Made by a program: the position numbers and the translations under genes. DNA of 64,000 nt. Source: Bradyrhizobium sp. LMTR 3. GTDB taxonomy: Bacteria > Pseudomonadota > Alphaproteobacteria > Rhizobiales > Xanthobacteraceae. Shown one piece after another: positions 8,781-17,981 of this stretch (positions within the stretch are counted from its first letter, which is position 1; every line of letters starts with the position of its first letter). The DNA is taken from contig NZ_MAXC01000012.1 of the NCBI RefSeq assembly GCF_001693485.1, positions 744,001 through 808,000 of the forward strand, read 5' to 3'. The notes below the pieces were generated by a model. It was given only the letters and a program-made list of their open reading frames with translations. It ran no database searches and was not told the origin of the DNA.

Positions 8781-9037
8781 TGATCTCGCTCCTCACCCTA
8801 GCGCATTGCCCCGACAGATCGGATCGGTTCGTACAAAGCCCCCTATCACTCGCTTTGAATTTTAGGCTCTGCGCAGCAGCCCCTGCTGGTTAGTCCGAAG
8901 CGGCAGTATGCGGCTTTGCCGATTTCGCGTTAGCAAAATGGTTACCGTCAAGTGCAACAGCCGGGCCCTCGAGCGGCAGCGTTAGCACTTCGAACGGAGG
9001 CGCAGTGTTAGTTCATCCGAGGCAACGACGATCAGGC

Positions 9038-10468
9038 TCAAGGAAGTCGACCGAAGCGAACCTTGGTTGAGCCCAAACTAGTTGACGCCTCCGGTACGGT
9101 ATCCTGCTCACCAAGATCCCAATACAAGCCGGCCATAATCCCAAGCGCTTCACGCACCAGCTCGATCGGCAGGTGCTCGTCGCTGGCATGCTGTCGGCAT
9201 CCAGGATGCGCGTGAGGCACCCACAGCGTTGGTAAACTCAGAACACTGGCAAAAATATCGTTGGGGAGCGATCCGCCGAGATTGGGCAGAATGGCCGGCA
9301 CCTTTTCCGTCGTTCGGATGATCGAAGCTTCGGCCCACCGCACCCAAGGATTTTCAGGATCCAAGCGGGTGGCTAGAAACAAGCCGTCGTCGGGACTTGG
9401 CGCCACCTCAACCGCGTCGAGGCCGTGTCGGGCCAGATGCCGCCGAAGCGCTGGCAAAATATCTTCATGATCGACGCCGACAACGAAGCGGAGCTGACAG
9501 CGGGCCCAGGCACTCGGAGGAATGGCGCTGACCGGTGCTTCCGGATTTCCCGACTTCATGGCGAGAACATCGAACGAGCACCAGCCGTACACCTGCTCTG
9601 CTGGGCTCAGTCCCGGTTCGCCCCAACCCGGATCGATCTCAGGTCCTCCAAGTCCCCCGTCAATGACACAATCAGCAAGCACCCGCCGTAGGGACTGAGG
9701 CAACTCACTCGGAATCCATTCTGGAATCAGAATGCGGCCGGTCGGAGAGACGATCGTCGCCAACGCATGTGCAAACTGGATTGCGGGATCAGAAAGCAAA
9801 CCACCCCAATTGCCCGAATGGTGTGCGCTCGCACGCGCCTTGATGTAAATGTCGAACGTGAGACATCCGCGCGAACCCAGGAATATGGTGGGCCGATGCT
9901 CAGACAACCGCGGTCCGTCGGACGCAACGAGAAGGTCAGCAGACAGTAGCTCCTTGTGCGTCGTACATAGTTCGCGGAGGCCGGGCGAGTCGATCTCTTC
10001 TTCCATCTCTATGAGGTACTTTACGTTGAAACCTAGCCGACCTCTCGTCTCAAGAACGGCGCGAAGACCGGCGATATTGATGGCATGCTGACCCTTATTG
10101 TCCGCGACACCACGCCCATACCAGCGTTCATCGGCCTCAACGAGAAGCCACGGTGAAATCCCCTTGCTCCAGCAATCGTCGTGACCCCAAACCACATCAC
10201 CATGGCCATATCCCAGCACCGTCAGCAATTTTCGACCTTCTATGCGCTCGGCGTACAGGAAATGAGCGTTCCCAACGGTCAAAAGCCGGCAGTCACAGCC
10301 GAAATCTTCAAAGATGCGCCGGAGCTCGTCGAGATACTTGATGATCTGCAGTTTTCGCTCGGGGTTCTGACTCTCGGAAGGAATGGCTAAGAGGCGCGAC
10401 AGCACGGCCTTGAAGCATCCTGAATCGAGATGGTCTCTCGCGCGCGCGATCGCGGCGTTCCGAGTCAT
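9038..10468 (-). CDS. M20-family metallopeptidase/deacylase
   Basis: A 476-residue zinc hydrolase of the ArgE/DapE/carboxypeptidase group, removing an N-acyl or peptide-linked group from an amino acid in the cytoplasm. Metal and catalytic residues are in place: H89 and D91 in GYGHGDVV, D123 in GRGVADNKGQ, the EEE cluster at 156-158 with the catalytic Glu, a further Asp in VASDGP, and the final His in QHASDEHLP. A dimerisation insert follows SRGCLTFDIYIKARASAHHSG. It is the last gene of the ABC-transporter operon (40 bases after the ATPase stop), which suggests it processes the imported compound. By analogy with ectoine catabolism, where an M20-type enzyme works with an M24-type enzyme, it may deacylate an intermediate; that is inference. 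Confidence 0.85.
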   Translation of the reverse strand: MTRNAAIARARDHLDSGCFKAVLSRLLAIPSESQNPERKLQIIKYLDELRRIFEDFGCDCRLLTVGNAHFLYAERIEGRKLLTVLGYGHGDVVWGHDDCWSKGISPWLLVEADERWYGRGVADNKGQHAINIAGLRAVLETRGRLGFNVKYLIEMEEEIDSPGLRELCTTHKELLSADLLVASDGPRLSEHRPTIFLGSRGCLTFDIYIKARASAHHSGNWGGLLSDPAIQFAHALATIVSPTGRILIPEWIPSELPQSLRRVLADCVIDGGLGGPEIDPGWGEPGLSPAEQVYGWCSFDVLAMKSGNPEAPVSAIPPSAWARCQLRFVVGVDHEDILPALRRHLARHGLDAVEVAPSPDDGLFLATRLDPENPWVRWAEASIIRTTEKVPAILPNLGGSLPNDIFASVLSLPTLWVPHAHPGCRQHASDEHLPIELVREALGIMAGLYWDLGEQDTVPEASTSLGSTKVRFGRLP

Positions 10469-10508
10469 TTCGAGTAGCTCCTGCTACACCATGCGGGACG
10501 GTCAGAGG

Positions 10509-11636
10509 TCAACGCGCGGCTGGAAATACGCGAGTATGCGCAGCCTCAAGCGCAACGCGGACCCGCTGACCGGATTGGAATAATGGCCGCCCTGGATGAA
10601 CCGGAGTCCGCGCCGTCAGCCTAAGCCCTCCCACTTGCACCAGAACGCTCTGGTTCGTGCCCGTGTACGCGGATTCCAGCACCGTCGCTGTCGCAGCGTC
10701 GTCAGCCTCTAATCGAATAAATTCGGGACGAACCGCGAGCAGACCGCGATCCTCCTGAGAGAGCACCTGATCCTTCCGCAGGTCGAGTAGCAGCCCAAGG
10801 TCAGGCGCACTCACCCCAACATTCTGACCGGATCGACGTATCACCGCCGGCAAGAAGTTCATCTCGCCGATGAAATCGGCGACAAAGGCCGTAGCCGGCT
10901 CCTCGTACAGATCCCGAGGCGATCCGAACTGCTGCAGACGACCACGCTCCAGCACGGCGACGCGATCGGCCATGGACAGGGCCTCTTCCTGATCGTGAGT
11001 GACGAAGATTATCGTGCTCCCTACCTCTTTATGGATGAGCTTGATCTCCATCTGGAGCTGTTGTCGGAGCTTTCGATCCAGAGCCCCGAGTGGCTCGTCC
11101 ATCAACAGAAGGGGTGGACGGAACACCAGTGCGCGGGCTAGCGCGACACGTTGCTGCTGCCCTCCCGAAAGCTGGCTTGGAAGCCGCGCACCGTAACCGT
11201 CAAGCGCAACCAGCTTCAACGCTTTCGTGACTTCACGCTCGGCATCGCGACCGCTCATGCCCCGTCTGCGAAGAGGATACGCAATGTTCTCGGCAACTGT
11301 CATTTGCGGGAAAAGTGCATAATTCTGGAACACTATTCCGAAACCACGACGATGCCCGGGAACATCGTTGATCCGGACACCATCGAGCTTGATATCTCCA
11401 GAACTAGGAGCCTCAAAGCCGGCAAGCATCATGAGTAGCGTGGACTTGCCCGATCCACTGGATCCGAGCAGTGCGACGAACTCGCCAGGCTGTATCGAGA
11501 GCGAAACGTTGTCGACGGCTTTCACCGAGCCAAACGTCTTGGTGATCGCGTCGACTGACACTGCACCGCGCTTACCCTCGGTCGATAGAGGCGTTGTAGC
11601 CGAATGTTCGGCGGTCATGGCTGCAATGATCGTCAT
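10509..11636 (-). CDS. ABC transporter ATP-binding protein (PotA/FbpC type)
   Basis: A 375-residue importer ATPase. Residues 27-270 form the nucleotide-binding domain with Walker [10 protein letters not shown] (58-66), Q-loop FQNYALFPQ, signature LSGGQQQR, Walker [13 protein letters not shown] and the H-switch FVTHDQEEA; residues 280-375 form the TOBE domain ([12 protein letters not shown]). It pairs with the double permease and binding protein upstream. Its ATG overlaps the M24 stop (ATGA), so it is co-translated with that gene. The family imports spermidine/putrescine, thiamine, iron and similar solutes; the substrate here cannot be read from sequence. Confidence 0.93.
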   Translation of the reverse strand: MTIIAAMTAEHSATTPLSTEGKRGAVSVDAITKTFGSVKAVDNVSLSIQPGEFVALLGSSGSGKSTLLMMLAGFEAPSSGDIKLDGVRINDVPGHRRGFGIVFQNYALFPQMTVAENIAYPLRRRGMSGRDAEREVTKALKLVALDGYGARLPSQLSGGQQQRVALARALVFRPPLLLMDEPLGALDRKLRQQLQMEIKLIHKEVGSTIIFVTHDQEEALSMADRVAVLERGRLQQFGSPRDLYEEPATAFVADFIGEMNFLPAVIRRSGQNVGVSAPDLGLLLDLRKDQVLSQEDRGLLAVRPEFIRLEADDAATATVLESAYTGTNQSVLVQVGGLRLTARTPVHPGRPLFQSGQRVRVALEAAHTRVFPAAR

Positions 11637-12781
11637 TTTTTGTCCGTTTCGAAGATCTGACGTGGCGTTTTAGTCAGTCGTTCACCGCCGCTCTTGGTCA
11701 CCACAACGGAATCACTCATCGCAAGACCTGCGGCCGAGGTATACATGTGGAAGACCATTCCCTCCTCAATCACCCAATCCGAGCGCGGTGTGAAACAGCG
11801 ATGTAGATCGCTCGTGTGCTGGGAGACGAGTGGCGTCACTCCGAGCGTATAGCCCGTAATATTGTCGTAGGTACTACGCAGACCGGCCGCAACCATACCC
11901 TCCCGCACAATGTGATCGACATCAGCGGCGAGCGCCCCGGGACGAAGTGCAGCGATTTGCTGGTCCTGTAGTGAAATCAGCTTCTCCGCAGCGACCTTCT
12001 GCTCATCTGTCGCGCGTCCCACGATGACAGAGCGCATGATGCGTACCGTATAGAAGCGCAGGCGTGGCAAGAGCTCAATGTGAACGATGTCGCCGTCGAC
12101 CAGAGGTCGCTCCTCCAGAAATCCGTGTAGAGAGTCCCAGCCGGACCCGACATTCAACGGGCCGACGAAGCCATCGTCAAACCCGAGCTTGTAGTACGCG
12201 CTCGCGGCCACTGCGGCGACGTCACGCTGGCTTTTTCCACACCCGACCTCCCTCACCGTCGCTTGGAGAGCGGCGTCCAGGAGGGTACCCGCACGCCTCA
12301 TATGGGCAATCTCCTCGGAGGACTTACGCCCCCTGAGACTCCATGCGGAGCGTTCGAGATCGCGGAAGTCGGAGTCGGGCAGAAGCTCGCGAAGGCTCTG
12401 GTAGCGCCGAACAGTGAACGAATTCGACTGGAATTCGACACCGATATTCTCGTGAGCGATCTTTCTGTCGCGCAACGCATCCACTAAGGCGACCAGCGGA
12501 TCGTCCCAGTCGCCAAAGCCGACGATATCTTCCATCCAGCTCCGCTGACGGGCCGGCGGCATATCGAGCTTGCGAACCAAAAGGAACGGCTCTCCCGAGA
12601 CCGGAACGACGCATGCGCGCCAAAGGTTCTCAGAGACGGTGTACCCCGACAACCAAGCCATCATCTCCGGTTCGTCGAGAATCACACAATCGAGGCCACG
12701 ATCGGCCATCAGCTCCTGCACTGAGAACAATCGCCGCCTGTACTCACCGATAGAAAAGGTGAGATCGCGATTCATGCACAT
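11633..12781 (-). CDS. M24-fold (creatinase/aminopeptidase P-like) protein lacking obvious metal ligands
   Basis: A 382-residue pita-bread-fold protein with the creatinase N-terminal domain (MMAWLSGYTVSENLWR, residues about 40-55) and the M24 catalytic domain from about residue 150 (LRGRKSSEEIAHMRRAG). In active M24 enzymes two Asp ligands sit in DxGxxxxGYxxDxTRT; here the region reads HIELLPRLRFYTVRIMRS with neither Asp. Later positions that normally hold His and Glu give THYTLGVTP-like and EEGMVFHMYTSA segments. It resembles creatinase and ectoine-hydrolase-like members, which are metal-independent, more than aminopeptidases. It overlaps the ATPase gene by ATGA. Start may be the first or third codon (12781 or 12775). 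Confidence 0.8.
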   Translation of the reverse strand: MCMNRDLTFSIGEYRRRLFSVQELMADRGLDCVILDEPEMMAWLSGYTVSENLWRACVVPVSGEPFLLVRKLDMPPARQRSWMEDIVGFGDWDDPLVALVDALRDRKIAHENIGVEFQSNSFTVRRYQSLRELLPDSDFRDLERSAWSLRGRKSSEEIAHMRRAGTLLDAALQATVREVGCGKSQRDVAAVAASAYYKLGFDDGFVGPLNVGSGWDSLHGFLEERPLVDGDIVHIELLPRLRFYTVRIMRSVIVGRATDEQKVAAEKLISLQDQQIAALRPGALAADVDHIVREGMVAAGLRSTYDNITGYTLGVTPLVSQHTSDLHRCFTPRSDWVIEEGMVFHMYTSAAGLAMSDSVVVTKSGGERLTKTPRQIFETDKK

Positions 12782-13020
12782 TCCTCCGACAAGCCTTTGG
12801 ATCCCCAGAAAGGTCCGACGCTAGCAAACCGTATGGTTCGATATCCATCCGATGCATTCATCAAGGAAAGCATGATCAGTTCTCTCAGCTCAGTTTGCGA
12901 GCGCGCCGGCCTGGTCACCCCCGCGGGCTCTTCCAAAGCGACGTGGCACGTCCAAACCACACGATGGTCAAGTTCGACCTCCGCCTTGCGTCCGGCGACC
13001 TTCAATTGCCGCTCCGACAA
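12772..13020 (-). CDS. Hypothetical small protein between permease and M24 gene
   Basis: An 82-residue frame that exactly bridges the gap between the permease (overlap about 50 bases) and the M24 gene (overlap 10 bases). TTG at 13020 is the first possible start. It reads EVELDHRVVWTCHVALEEPAGV and SQTELRELIMLSLMNASDG, balanced and protein-like, with an RTIRFASV segment near the end. Not recognised. Tight tiling within the operon supports a real gene; the heavy overlap at the start means the true start may be downstream. Confidence 0.5.
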   Translation of the reverse strand: MSERQLKVAGRKAEVELDHRVVWTCHVALEEPAGVTRPARSQTELRELIMLSLMNASDGYRTIRFASVGPFWGSKGLSEECA

Positions 13021-14770
13021 AGAGACGCAGGAGATAAAGAATAGCCAGCACGGCCAAGAACAAGACCGCGATCACTGCGATTTGCGGACTGATCTCCAGA
13101 CGGATGTTGTCCCACATCCGCATAGGCAACGGCGTAGCGGATGGCCCGCTTAGAAAAAGGCCAAACACCACGTCATCGAAGCCCACAATGAAGGCGAATA
13201 TCGCCGCGCTCGCGAGCGTCGGAAACAACAGAGGCAGGGTCACGGTGCGCAGGGTCGTCAAGGGGCTCGCACCAAGGCTTGACGCCGCTCGCTCAAGCGT
13301 ACGATCAAATCGCTTCAGTCCGGCTATCATGACAACCACGGCATATGGCGCTCCGATCATTGTGTAGCTGAGGGCGAATGCTATCGGAGAGCCGATCAGC
13401 GGAGAGCCCGCGAGCGCAAAGAATAGCGACACGGCCATGACCACATGTGGAACGATCAGCGGCGAGATCAGAAGAAGGTAGATCGGAAGCCGTCCCAGGA
13501 AGCGATGACGGACCAATGCGAACGCCGCCGGAACGCCAACAACAACGCTCAAGAGCGCCGACAGGCCGGCCCAGCGCAAGCTAAAGCTCAGCGCATCCAG
13601 CCACTGGGTGTTATTGAACAACCGGGAGAACCACCGTAGCGAATAGGCTGGAGGCGGAAACGTCAGATAGGGGGCATCACTGAACGCCAGCGGAATGACC
13701 ACCGCGAACGGAAGAACGAGCAGCAGAAGCGCAAATCCGGCGCAGCCGTAGAGCAATGGCTTCCGAATGCTCGAGAGCAATTCATGTAGATGCAAGGAGG
13801 CACCATGCGACAGCGTTGAGATGCGCTCTACGAGAGGTCGGCTCACGGCAAACCCGAAAGCAAGCGCGCTCGATACATTGATGTCATCCGATCGCGGACG
13901 ATCATCTAGCTCTTCTGCAATCCGGCGCCGGAATACGAGAAAGATGACGATCACGGCCAGCAGCAGCAGCGAGGATTGAGCAGCCGCCTCGTTAAAATTC
14001 CCGAGAATCAGGACCCTCAGGCTAATACCCTGCGCGATGAGGTAGTCGTCCGGACCTCCCAAAAGCTCCGGCGTAATATAGAAGCCCAGGCAGGAGAGGA
14101 AAACGAGCGTACATCCGCTGACCAGCCCCGGCATCGATGCCGGAAGCGTAACGCGGAGGAATGCATCGGTCGGCGGACTTCCCAGGCTCTGCGCGGCCTT
14201 GGTCAAATTCGGATTGACTCGTGTCAGCGCCGCATACAAGGGAAATACCATTAGCGGAAGCTGGACCTGGACCATTCCGATATAGACTCCGACGGAATTG
14301 AACACCATCTGAAGCGGCTCGGAAACGATGCCCAGCCCGAGAAGCATTCTGTTTATCGGCCCACTCGGGCTGAGCAGCACGATCCACGCGTAGGTGCGGA
14401 TGAGAACGCTGGTGAGGTAGGGGAGCGTGACGAGGAAGAGCAAGAGCGTCGCCACTCCTCGCGAACATCGAGAGATCGTGTAGGCCAGCGGATATGCGAT
14501 GACTAGGCAAATGATGGTCACGGTCAAGGCGAGCGTGAGGGTCCTCAGAACGATCCAGAAGAATGAGGACGAGCTCGCGATTTCGACATAGCTCTTGAGG
14601 GACCAAACCCCATCCGATTGCAGACTCTTGAGCACGAGCTGCGTCAGCGGCATCAGATAACCGAACGTGAACAATACCACGATCGGAAGGAGCAGTAGGA
14701 CGGGAGCGAGTCTATCCCGCCCAATGGGCCACCTCCGGGTTGGTGATATCGTCATACTCGGATTGGACAT
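12968..14770 (-). CDS. Fused double ABC permease (PotB-PotC type)
   Basis: A 600-residue integral membrane protein made of two permease halves, each normally a separate 270-290-residue subunit. The N-half (residues 20-290) has six membrane segments and the coupling (EAA) loop around KAAQSLGSPPTDAFLRVTLP. A basic, poorly hydrophobic linker of about 60 residues (RRRIAEELDDRP...) leads to the C-half (335-590) with its own loop ERAASSLGASPLTTLRTVTL. The fusion gives the complete transmembrane pore in one chain, as in FbpB/ThiP-type iron and thiamine importers. It follows the binding-protein gene by 6 bases and belongs to that operon. Confidence 0.9.
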   Translation of the reverse strand: MSNPSMTISPTRRWPIGRDRLAPVLLLLPIVVLFTFGYLMPLTQLVLKSLQSDGVWSLKSYVEIASSSSFFWIVLRTLTLALTVTIICLVIAYPLAYTISRCSRGVATLLLFLVTLPYLTSVLIRTYAWIVLLSPSGPINRMLLGLGIVSEPLQMVFNSVGVYIGMVQVQLPLMVFPLYAALTRVNPNLTKAAQSLGSPPTDAFLRVTLPASMPGLVSGCTLVFLSCLGFYITPELLGGPDDYLIAQGISLRVLILGNFNEAAAQSSLLLLAVIVIFLVFRRRIAEELDDRPRSDDINVSSALAFGFAVSRPLVERISTLSHGASLHLHELLSSIRKPLLYGCAGFALLLLVLPFAVVIPLAFSDAPYLTFPPPAYSLRWFSRLFNNTQWLDALSFSLRWAGLSALLSVVVGVPAAFALVRHRFLGRLPIYLLLISPLIVPHVVMAVSLFFALAGSPLIGSPIAFALSYTMIGAPYAVVVMIAGLKRFDRTLERAASSLGASPLTTLRTVTLPLLFPTLASAAIFAFIVGFDDVVFGLFLSGPSATPLPMRMWDNIRLEISPQIAVIAVLFLAVLAILYLLRLFVGAAIEGRRTQGGGRT

Positions 14771-14776
14771 CGCGAT

Positions 14777-15892
14777 TTACCGCGCACCTGCGAGCCATCG
14801 CTCCCACTGAGCGACGGCAATTTCGTTGTTCGCACGCCCGCCAGCACCTGGCGCGTTCCAAAACTCATAGTCCTGAACGAACTGTTGTTTGCGCGCATCT
14901 GGCGACGTGGGCAGAAGCTTGGCCCGTTCCGGCGGGATAAATTCGAAGGCCCGCGAATTCGGAGGCGCATACAGGATATGCTGAACGAACTTGGCCTGGC
15001 TTTCGGCGCGAGCCGAGAAGGCGAGGAACTTGAAGGCATTATCGGCGTTCTTCGCTCCTTTCAACACGACCCAGCTATCGTATTGCAGCATGCCTTGATT
15101 CCAGGTGTAACCAATCTTCGCGCCCTGCTCGTTGGCGGCGGAAAGCCGGCCGTTCCAGGCACTGCCGGCTGTGATCAACTTGTCGATAATAAGTTGAGGT
15201 GCTTCGGCGCCCGTATTCCACCATTTCACGATGTTGGGTTTGATACGCGCGAGGCTCTTGAACGCGCGATCCCAGTCCAAAGGATAGAGCTTCGATGGCT
15301 CAACGCCGTCCGCCAACAGCGCTGCCTCGAACGTACCGCCGTCCGAGGCCCACGTACCTGCCATCAGAGAACGGCGCCCTGGAAACTTCTGAACATCCCA
15401 TACGTCCGCCCAAGAGTTCGGCGCGTTGGACGTAAATTTCGACGAGTCGTACGCGATCAATAGCGAATAGACGATCGCCGGCACGGTGAACTTGCCGACT
15501 TTGATGGGGCTAAACGCATCGAGGTCGGCCTTGTCGAAATAGCCATAATCGATAGGAACCAACAGATTGTCTCGCTCGAAAGTCGGCGCCTTACCACCTG
15601 GCAAGATCATCACGTCATAGCGAGGCGCTCCCGCAAGAACGCTCGCGCGCGCAGCTCCCGTATCGGTGCGAGGTTGCGCGATCACTTTGATGCCGGTCTC
15701 GCGCTCGAAAGGCTCGAAGTAGGCTATCCGCTTTGCCTCACCCCAGGATCCGCCGCCGTCGTAGACGACAACTTGACCGGTGCCCTTCGGAATTTGAGCG
15801 ATCGCCGGAGCGGGAAACAGCGAGCGGGTCGCCGCAAGGCCTCCGACCAACGCGGTGCCCTGAAGAAGTCTGCGCCTTACGATGTCGACCAT
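14777..15892 (-). CDS. Periplasmic solute-binding protein (PotD/PotF family), Tat signal
   Basis: A 371-residue extracytoplasmic binding protein, first gene of the importer operon. ATG 15892 is chosen because GGGAGG lies just upstream and the signal peptide begins there: a twin-arginine leader VRRRLLQGTALVGGLAAT with cleavage likely after APAIA. The mature part has the family opening GQVVVYDGGGSWGEA, a hinge AIVYSLLIAYDSSKF, and the ligand-side DSWVVLKGAKNADNAFKFL. Tat export implies folding before transport. The ligand is not deducible; polyamine-like compounds or organic cations are typical. Confidence 0.92.
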   Translation of the reverse strand: MVDIVRRRLLQGTALVGGLAATRSLFPAPAIAQIPKGTGQVVVYDGGGSWGEAKRIAYFEPFERETGIKVIAQPRTDTGAARASVLAGAPRYDVMILPGGKAPTFERDNLLVPIDYGYFDKADLDAFSPIKVGKFTVPAIVYSLLIAYDSSKFTSNAPNSWADVWDVQKFPGRRSLMAGTWASDGGTFEAALLADGVEPSKLYPLDWDRAFKSLARIKPNIVKWWNTGAEAPQLIIDKLITAGSAWNGRLSAANEQGAKIGYTWNQGMLQYDSWVVLKGAKNADNAFKFLAFSARAESQAKFVQHILYAPPNSRAFEFIPPERAKLLPTSPDARKQQFVQDYEFWNAPGAGGRANNEIAVAQWERWLAGAR

Positions 15893-16025
15893 GGCTGTCC
15901 TCCCTTGCCCTGCTGACGATACTTGCTCGGGCACTTCTCGTGCATATAATGTGACGTGCTGGTGGCGGAATTCGCCATTTTTGCTCTTTACGTGCCGGAT
16001 AATTGCAATTTTGAGGGATCTCTAG

Positions 16026-16508
16026 GTGGCTATCACGCGCGCAGATCTCGATCGTCTCGATCTCAAGTTGCTGATGTTGCTTCAGGAGAATAATCAGCAG
16101 ACCTCCGAAGAGCTTGCGGAGCGTGTAGGCCTGTCGCCAACTTCTTGCCTACGTCGACTACGGCGGCTGCGGGAGAGCGGCGCAATTATGTCCGATGTTT
16201 CGATCGTATCCCCGTCAGTCGCCGGAAAACGGGTGACGTCGATCGTCATGGTTGCTCTCGAACAGGAGCATCTCGCTCTTCTCGACACCTTCAAGAGCCG
16301 AATGAGCGCTTATCCTGAAGTTACGCAATGTTATTATGTGACTGGGTCAGCCGATTTCATATTGGTCGTCAATACGGGTTCGATGGAAGAGTATGGGGCT
16401 TTCACTGAAAGGGCGTTTTTTCCCGATAAGAATATAAAATCGTTCACTACGTTCGTTGCGATGCAGACGGTCAAGTTTACTACACGCATTAATCTCGACG
16501 TCTCCTGA
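16026..16508 (+). CDS. Lrp/AsnC-family transcriptional regulator
   Basis: A 160-residue regulator with the N-terminal winged helix (LDRLDLKLLMLLQENNQ, then SEELAERVGLSPTSCLRRLRRL) and the C-terminal RAM ligand domain (VTQCYYVTGSADFILVV). GTG at 16026 starts it. It is divergent from the binding-protein operon across 133 bases, so it most likely controls that operon, with the transported amino-acid-like compound or a breakdown product as effector (inference). It is clearly related to the orphan regulator at 28589-29065. Confidence 0.92.
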   Translation: MAITRADLDRLDLKLLMLLQENNQQTSEELAERVGLSPTSCLRRLRRLRESGAIMSDVSIVSPSVAGKRVTSIVMVALEQEHLALLDTFKSRMSAYPEVTQCYYVTGSADFILVVNTGSMEEYGAFTERAFFPDKNIKSFTTFVAMQTVKFTTRINLDVS

Positions 16509-16537
16509 CTGCAGACGCAAGCGTTTCGTGCCGCCGA

Positions 16538-17752
16538 CTAACGGCTTCCGCTCCAGGCTGAGAGATCGGTGGGGCCTTCGGTCGCGAACAACAGAACTTT
16601 CGAGGACCGGTCGAGCCCAAGCCTATCTCGATCCTCGTCCGCCGCTCTGATGAGACCGGCCAGTCCCGCCGCTCCCGACTCGCCGACCCGAAGACGGGCG
16701 TCGTCGGATACACTCCCATTGAGTAGACGGACCGCATCGGCGGCTTGCTCGTCTGTGATCGTGAGGAAGCCTGTGGCCAAGGAATCGATAATGGGCCAGA
16801 CGAGCAATGACGGGCTCTGGCACTCGAGCATGGCCATGTTCGTAGACGGCCCCGGCGGAAGACGTACCGGCCTCTCTGCGCGAGCGCTCTCGTAAAGACA
16901 TGCCGACCGCTCTGGCTCCACGATCCACAGATGGGTGTCGGGTCCGAGTAGACCTCGCGCCCAGCCATGCCCGAACACGCTTGCCGCAAGACCTCCGACG
17001 CCAGCTTGAACCAGAACATGAGTAAACGGCGTTGGTTGTCCCGTAGTCGCCGCAATGATTTCGTCGATCAAGATTGAATAACCCTGGACCACAAACGTGC
17101 AGGCGGTGTCGTCCTCTCCGGGGCCAACTGTATCCGGGACAGCAATCCAACCATCCTGAGAAGCAGCTCTGGCTGCCGCCTCGACGGAATCGTGATAATC
17201 TCCGGCAACACGGACGATCGCACCGCCGAGCCGCGAGATATGAGCGGCTCTCTCCTCGCTCACGCCTTCGTGGAGATACACGACGGCCCGTGCTCCGATA
17301 AGTCTCGCTCCAGCCGACACGGAACGGCCATGATTGCCGTCCGAAGCGCAGGAAAATGTGAGCCCTGAAAGCATGGTGCGTACGTCAAGCTCTAGCAGCT
17401 CCGCCGGCAGAATCCTGCGCCCCGTCCGTCTCCCGACGTACCTCATGGCGAGCTTCAGCACGGCGTAGGCTCCGCCGAGTCCCTTGAAACTGCCGATATC
17501 AAGCCGCTGTGTCTCGTCCTTGATCCAGATTTCGCCGAGGCCTAGCCGCTCGGCTGTGCGCGGCAGCGAAATTAGGCGGGTAGGAGCATAGCGCGGACAG
17601 GCTCGAAGCAGGCGGAGTGGCTCATCCCCTGCGTTTCGGTCGCACCACCAAGGAATCCGGTTTAAGCCGCGCGACGCACGCAGTAGGACCGGTCGAAGAT
17701 GGCTGGATGGGTCCGTCGATGCGGCCTTGACAGGTTTCAGGGGCGGTCCCAA
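16538..17752 (-). CDS. PLP-dependent beta-family lyase, diaminopropionate ammonia-lyase-like
   Basis: A 404-residue fold-type II PLP enzyme. The cofactor lysine is in IGSFKGLGGAYAVLK; the Asn-binding loop is CASDGNHGRSVS; the phosphate glycine loop is VQAGVGGLAAS. These match the diaminopropionate ammonia-lyase/threonine dehydratase branch, which eliminates ammonia from small hydroxy- or amino-substituted amino acids. It converges on the Lrp gene with only 29 bases between stops and probably acts in the same catabolic pathway. The start shown is TTG 17752, the longest frame; the N-terminal 30 residues are not needed by the fold and a later start is possible. Confidence 0.85.
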   Translation of the reverse strand: MGPPLKPVKAASTDPSSHLRPVLLRASRGLNRIPWWCDRNAGDEPLRLLRACPRYAPTRLISLPRTAERLGLGEIWIKDETQRLDIGSFKGLGGAYAVLKLAMRYVGRRTGRRILPAELLELDVRTMLSGLTFSCASDGNHGRSVSAGARLIGARAVVYLHEGVSEERAAHISRLGGAIVRVAGDYHDSVEAAARAASQDGWIAVPDTVGPGEDDTACTFVVQGYSILIDEIIAATTGQPTPFTHVLVQAGVGGLAASVFGHGWARGLLGPDTHLWIVEPERSACLYESARAERPVRLPPGPSTNMAMLECQSPSLLVWPIIDSLATGFLTITDEQAADAVRLLNGSVSDDARLRVGESGAAGLAGLIRAADEDRDRLGLDRSSKVLLFATEGPTDLSAWSGSR

Positions 17753-17981
17753 TTCGTCCTCCCGGCAAATAATTACCGTTGTATGGGATCATACTCTGCC
17801 GACAGCCGATGGCGATTACCGCAAACGTTGAGCCATTCCATGGCAGAATTGGGCGTTGTTCACTCCAAAACGACTGGTTTGGGCCTCAAGCTCCAGTTAC
17901 GATTCAAAGGAATTGCTGATGATCGAAGAGCATCGTGTGCTCAACCGGGCTCGAGCAAGCCATTAAAGAAAGTGATCTCTG

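Larger units (their letters stand above)
8235..9037. other. Gene-poor stretch with decayed copies of the fpr-side repeats
   Basis: Contains the broken coiled-coil gene copy (8471-8626) and the repeat at 8729-8780. The rest shows no protein-like frame, RNA gene or terminator that I can support. Confidence 0.4.
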
